From contig NZ_JAGEKR010000013.1 in the NCBI RefSeq assembly GCF_017565405.1, forward strand, positions 1-64,000: a stretch of DNA of 64,000 bases, in the 5' to 3' direction. Positions 62,696 through 64,000 of this stretch are shown in pieces. Under the pieces are notes generated by a model. It worked only from the letters and a program-made list of their open reading frames with translations. It had not been told where the DNA came from and did not search any database. This DNA comes from Allobranchiibius sp. CTAmp26 (lineage in GTDB: Bacteria; Actinomycetota; Actinomycetes; Actinomycetales; Dermatophilaceae). Numbering within the stretch: position 1 is the first letter of the stretch; each line of letters starts with the position of its first letter. Made by a program: the position numbers and the translations under genes.

Positions 62696-62733
62696 GAACG
62701 GCCCCACGAACCTCGCGGTTCGTGGGGCCGTTC
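62696..62733 (-). terminator. Terminator of rpoBC
   Basis: A 17-bp perfect stem (62696-62712 with 62717-62733) with loop TCGC, 15 nt beyond the rpoC stop; also able to serve the convergent membrane-protein gene. Confidence 0.9.
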
Positions 62734-62748
62734 CTTGTGGTACGTCGG

Positions 62749-64000
62749 TCAGTCGAGCCCGAGTGACGCGTCGTCGAGACGGACCGCCTCGCCCGATCCC
62801 GGACCGAAGTTCGGGTAGTCGTAGCTCTGGTAGTCCGGCAGCGCGTACAGCGCGGCCTTGGCCTCCTCGGTCGGCTCGACCTTCACGTTGCGGTAACGCG
62901 TCAGGCCGGTGCCGGCGGGGATGAGCTTGCCGAGGATGACGTTCTCCTTCAGCCCCAGCAGCGGGTCGCTCTTGGCGTGCATGGCCGCCTCGGTGAGCAC
63001 CCGGGTGGTCTCCTGGAAGGAGGCCGCCGAGAGCCACGAGTCGGTCGCGAGCGACGCCTTGGTGATGCCCAGGAGGTCGGGACGACCCGACGCCGGACGG
63101 CCACCCTCGGCGACGGTGCGCCGCGAGCTGTCCTCGAACCGGCCACGCTCGGCCAGCTCGCCGGGGAGCAGATCGGTGTCGCCGGCCTCGATGATCGTGA
63201 TCCGGCGCAGCATCTGCCGCACGATGACCTCGATGTGCTTGTCGTGGATCGAGACACCCTGCTGGCGGTAGACGCTCTGCACCTCGTCCACCAGGTGCTT
63301 CTGCACCGCACGGGGGCCGAGGATGCGCAGCACCTGCTTGGGGTCGATGGCACCCTGCACGAGCAGCGCACCGACCTCGACGTGGTCGCCATCGGAGATC
63401 AGGACCCGGGCACGCTTGCTGACCGGGTAGGCGTGCTCTTCCGAGCCGTCGTCCGGGGTCAGCAGGATGCGGCGGGCCTTGTCGGTCTCCTCGATCTGCA
63501 CGCGGCCTGCGGCCTCGGCGATCGGGGCGACACCCTTCGGCGTACGCGCTTCGAACAGCTCCACGACGCGGGGCAGACCCTGGGTGATGTCATCACCCGC
63601 GGCGCCACCGGTGTGGAACGTGCGCATCGTCAGCTGGGTGCCGGGCTCACCGATGGACTGGGCGGCGATGATGCCGACCGCCTCACCGATGTCGACCAGC
63701 TTGCCGGTCGCGAGCGACCGTCCGTAGCACTTGGCGCAGGTGCCGACGCGGGACTCACAGGTGAGCACCGAGCGGACCTTGACGTTCTCCACGCCGGCCG
63801 CGAGCAGCCGGTCCAGGTTGACGTCGCCGAGGTCGGAGCCGGCAGCTGCCAGCACCTCACCACCGGACTCCACGTCCGTGGCGAGCGTACGAGCGTAGAC
63901 CGAGGTCTCCACGTCGTCGTGCTCGACCAACGAACCGTCGGCTGCCCGCTGGGCCACCGGCAGGGTCAGACCACGGTCGGTGCCGCAGTCGTCCTCGCGG
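62749..64000 (-). CDS. rpoC: DNA-directed RNA polymerase subunit beta' (C-terminal part)
   Basis: The last 416 or so residues of beta'; the 5' part lies beyond the window. Visible are the second zinc site ([10 protein letters not shown], then [15 protein letters not shown]), the bridge-helix/trigger-loop downstream region [21 protein letters not shown], and the C-terminal [20 protein letters not shown]. The tail ends in an acidic [11 protein letters not shown]. In other actinobacteria rpsL follows shortly; here five envelope genes intervene. Confidence 0.98.
   Translation of the reverse strand, partial: REDDCGTDRGLTLPVAQRAADGSLVEHDDVETSVYARTLATDVESGGEVLAAAGSDLGDVNLDRLLAAGVENVKVRSVLTCESRVGTCAKCYGRSLATGKLVDIGEAVGIIAAQSIGEPGTQLTMRTFHTGGAAGDDITQGLPRVVELFEARTPKGVAPIAEAAGRVQIEETDKARRILLTPDDGSEEHAYPVSKRARVLISDGDHVEVGALLVQGAIDPKQVLRILGPRAVQKHLVDEVQSVYRQQGVSIHDKHIEVIVRQMLRRITIIEAGDTDLLPGELAERGRFEDSSRRTVAEGGRPASGRPDLLGITKASLATDSWLSAASFQETTRVLTEAAMHAKSDPLLGLKENVILGKLIPAGTGLTRYRNVKVEPTEEAKAALYALPDYQSYDYPNFGPGSGEAVRLDDASLGLD

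Overview
This is a 64 kb stretch of a high-GC actinobacterial chromosome. Three things point there: GTG and TTG starts are frequent, promoters are of the TTGG-17-TAGACT type, and the gene repertoire is actinobacterial (short adenylate kinase, DUF664, MmyB-type and L17 'sunset' domains). A member of the Micrococcales, possibly near Dermacoccaceae or Intrasporangiaceae, is my guess; the sequence alone does not prove the family.

The backbone is the ribosomal and transcription super-cluster, almost all on the minus strand. Reading right to left it runs: the end of rpoC (62.7-64.0 kb); the str operon rpsL-rpsG-fusA-tuf (51.3-55.7 kb); the S10, spc and alpha operons from rpsJ to rplQ (16.2-34.2 kb), including secY, adk, map, infA and rpmJ; truA (13.8 kb); and rplM-rpsI-glmM (0.7-3.1 kb). 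Three blocks interrupt the usual order. A cell-envelope block (56.1-62.6 kb) lies between rpoC and rpsL. A 17 kb accessory block (34.7-51.1 kb) lies between tuf and rpsJ. A transporter plus a small acidic gene (14.7-16.1 kb) lies between rplQ and truA. A further metabolic block (3.5-13.7 kb) holds envelope glycan genes, an alcohol dehydrogenase, an ABC-F ATPase and the 5-oxoprolinase genes pxpABC.

The most interesting part is 37.4-43.3 kb, a six-gene minus-strand operon for a mycosporine-like amino acid (MAA) UV-screen. It carries the four classical enzymes: demethyl-4-deoxygadusol synthase, O-methyltransferase, ATP-grasp ligase and D-Ala-D-Ala-ligase-like enzyme. It also carries two less usual partners. 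One is a TauD-type iron/2-oxoglutarate oxygenase sitting between mysB and mysC. The other is a CbbY-like HAD protein at the head of the operon whose catalytic motif I has lost both aspartates. A TetR regulator with a clear operator-like dyad is divergent from it.

Non-coding structure is also notable. The S10 and str leaders, each about 300 nt, share a 26-nt element with one mismatch. A family of palindromes with arms CGGTTGTC(A/C)GC recurs between genes. A second hairpin family has a CTATAG-like loop. The window opens inside a tandem repeat of about 51 bp. I saw no tRNA, rRNA, CRISPR array, insertion sequence or integrase.
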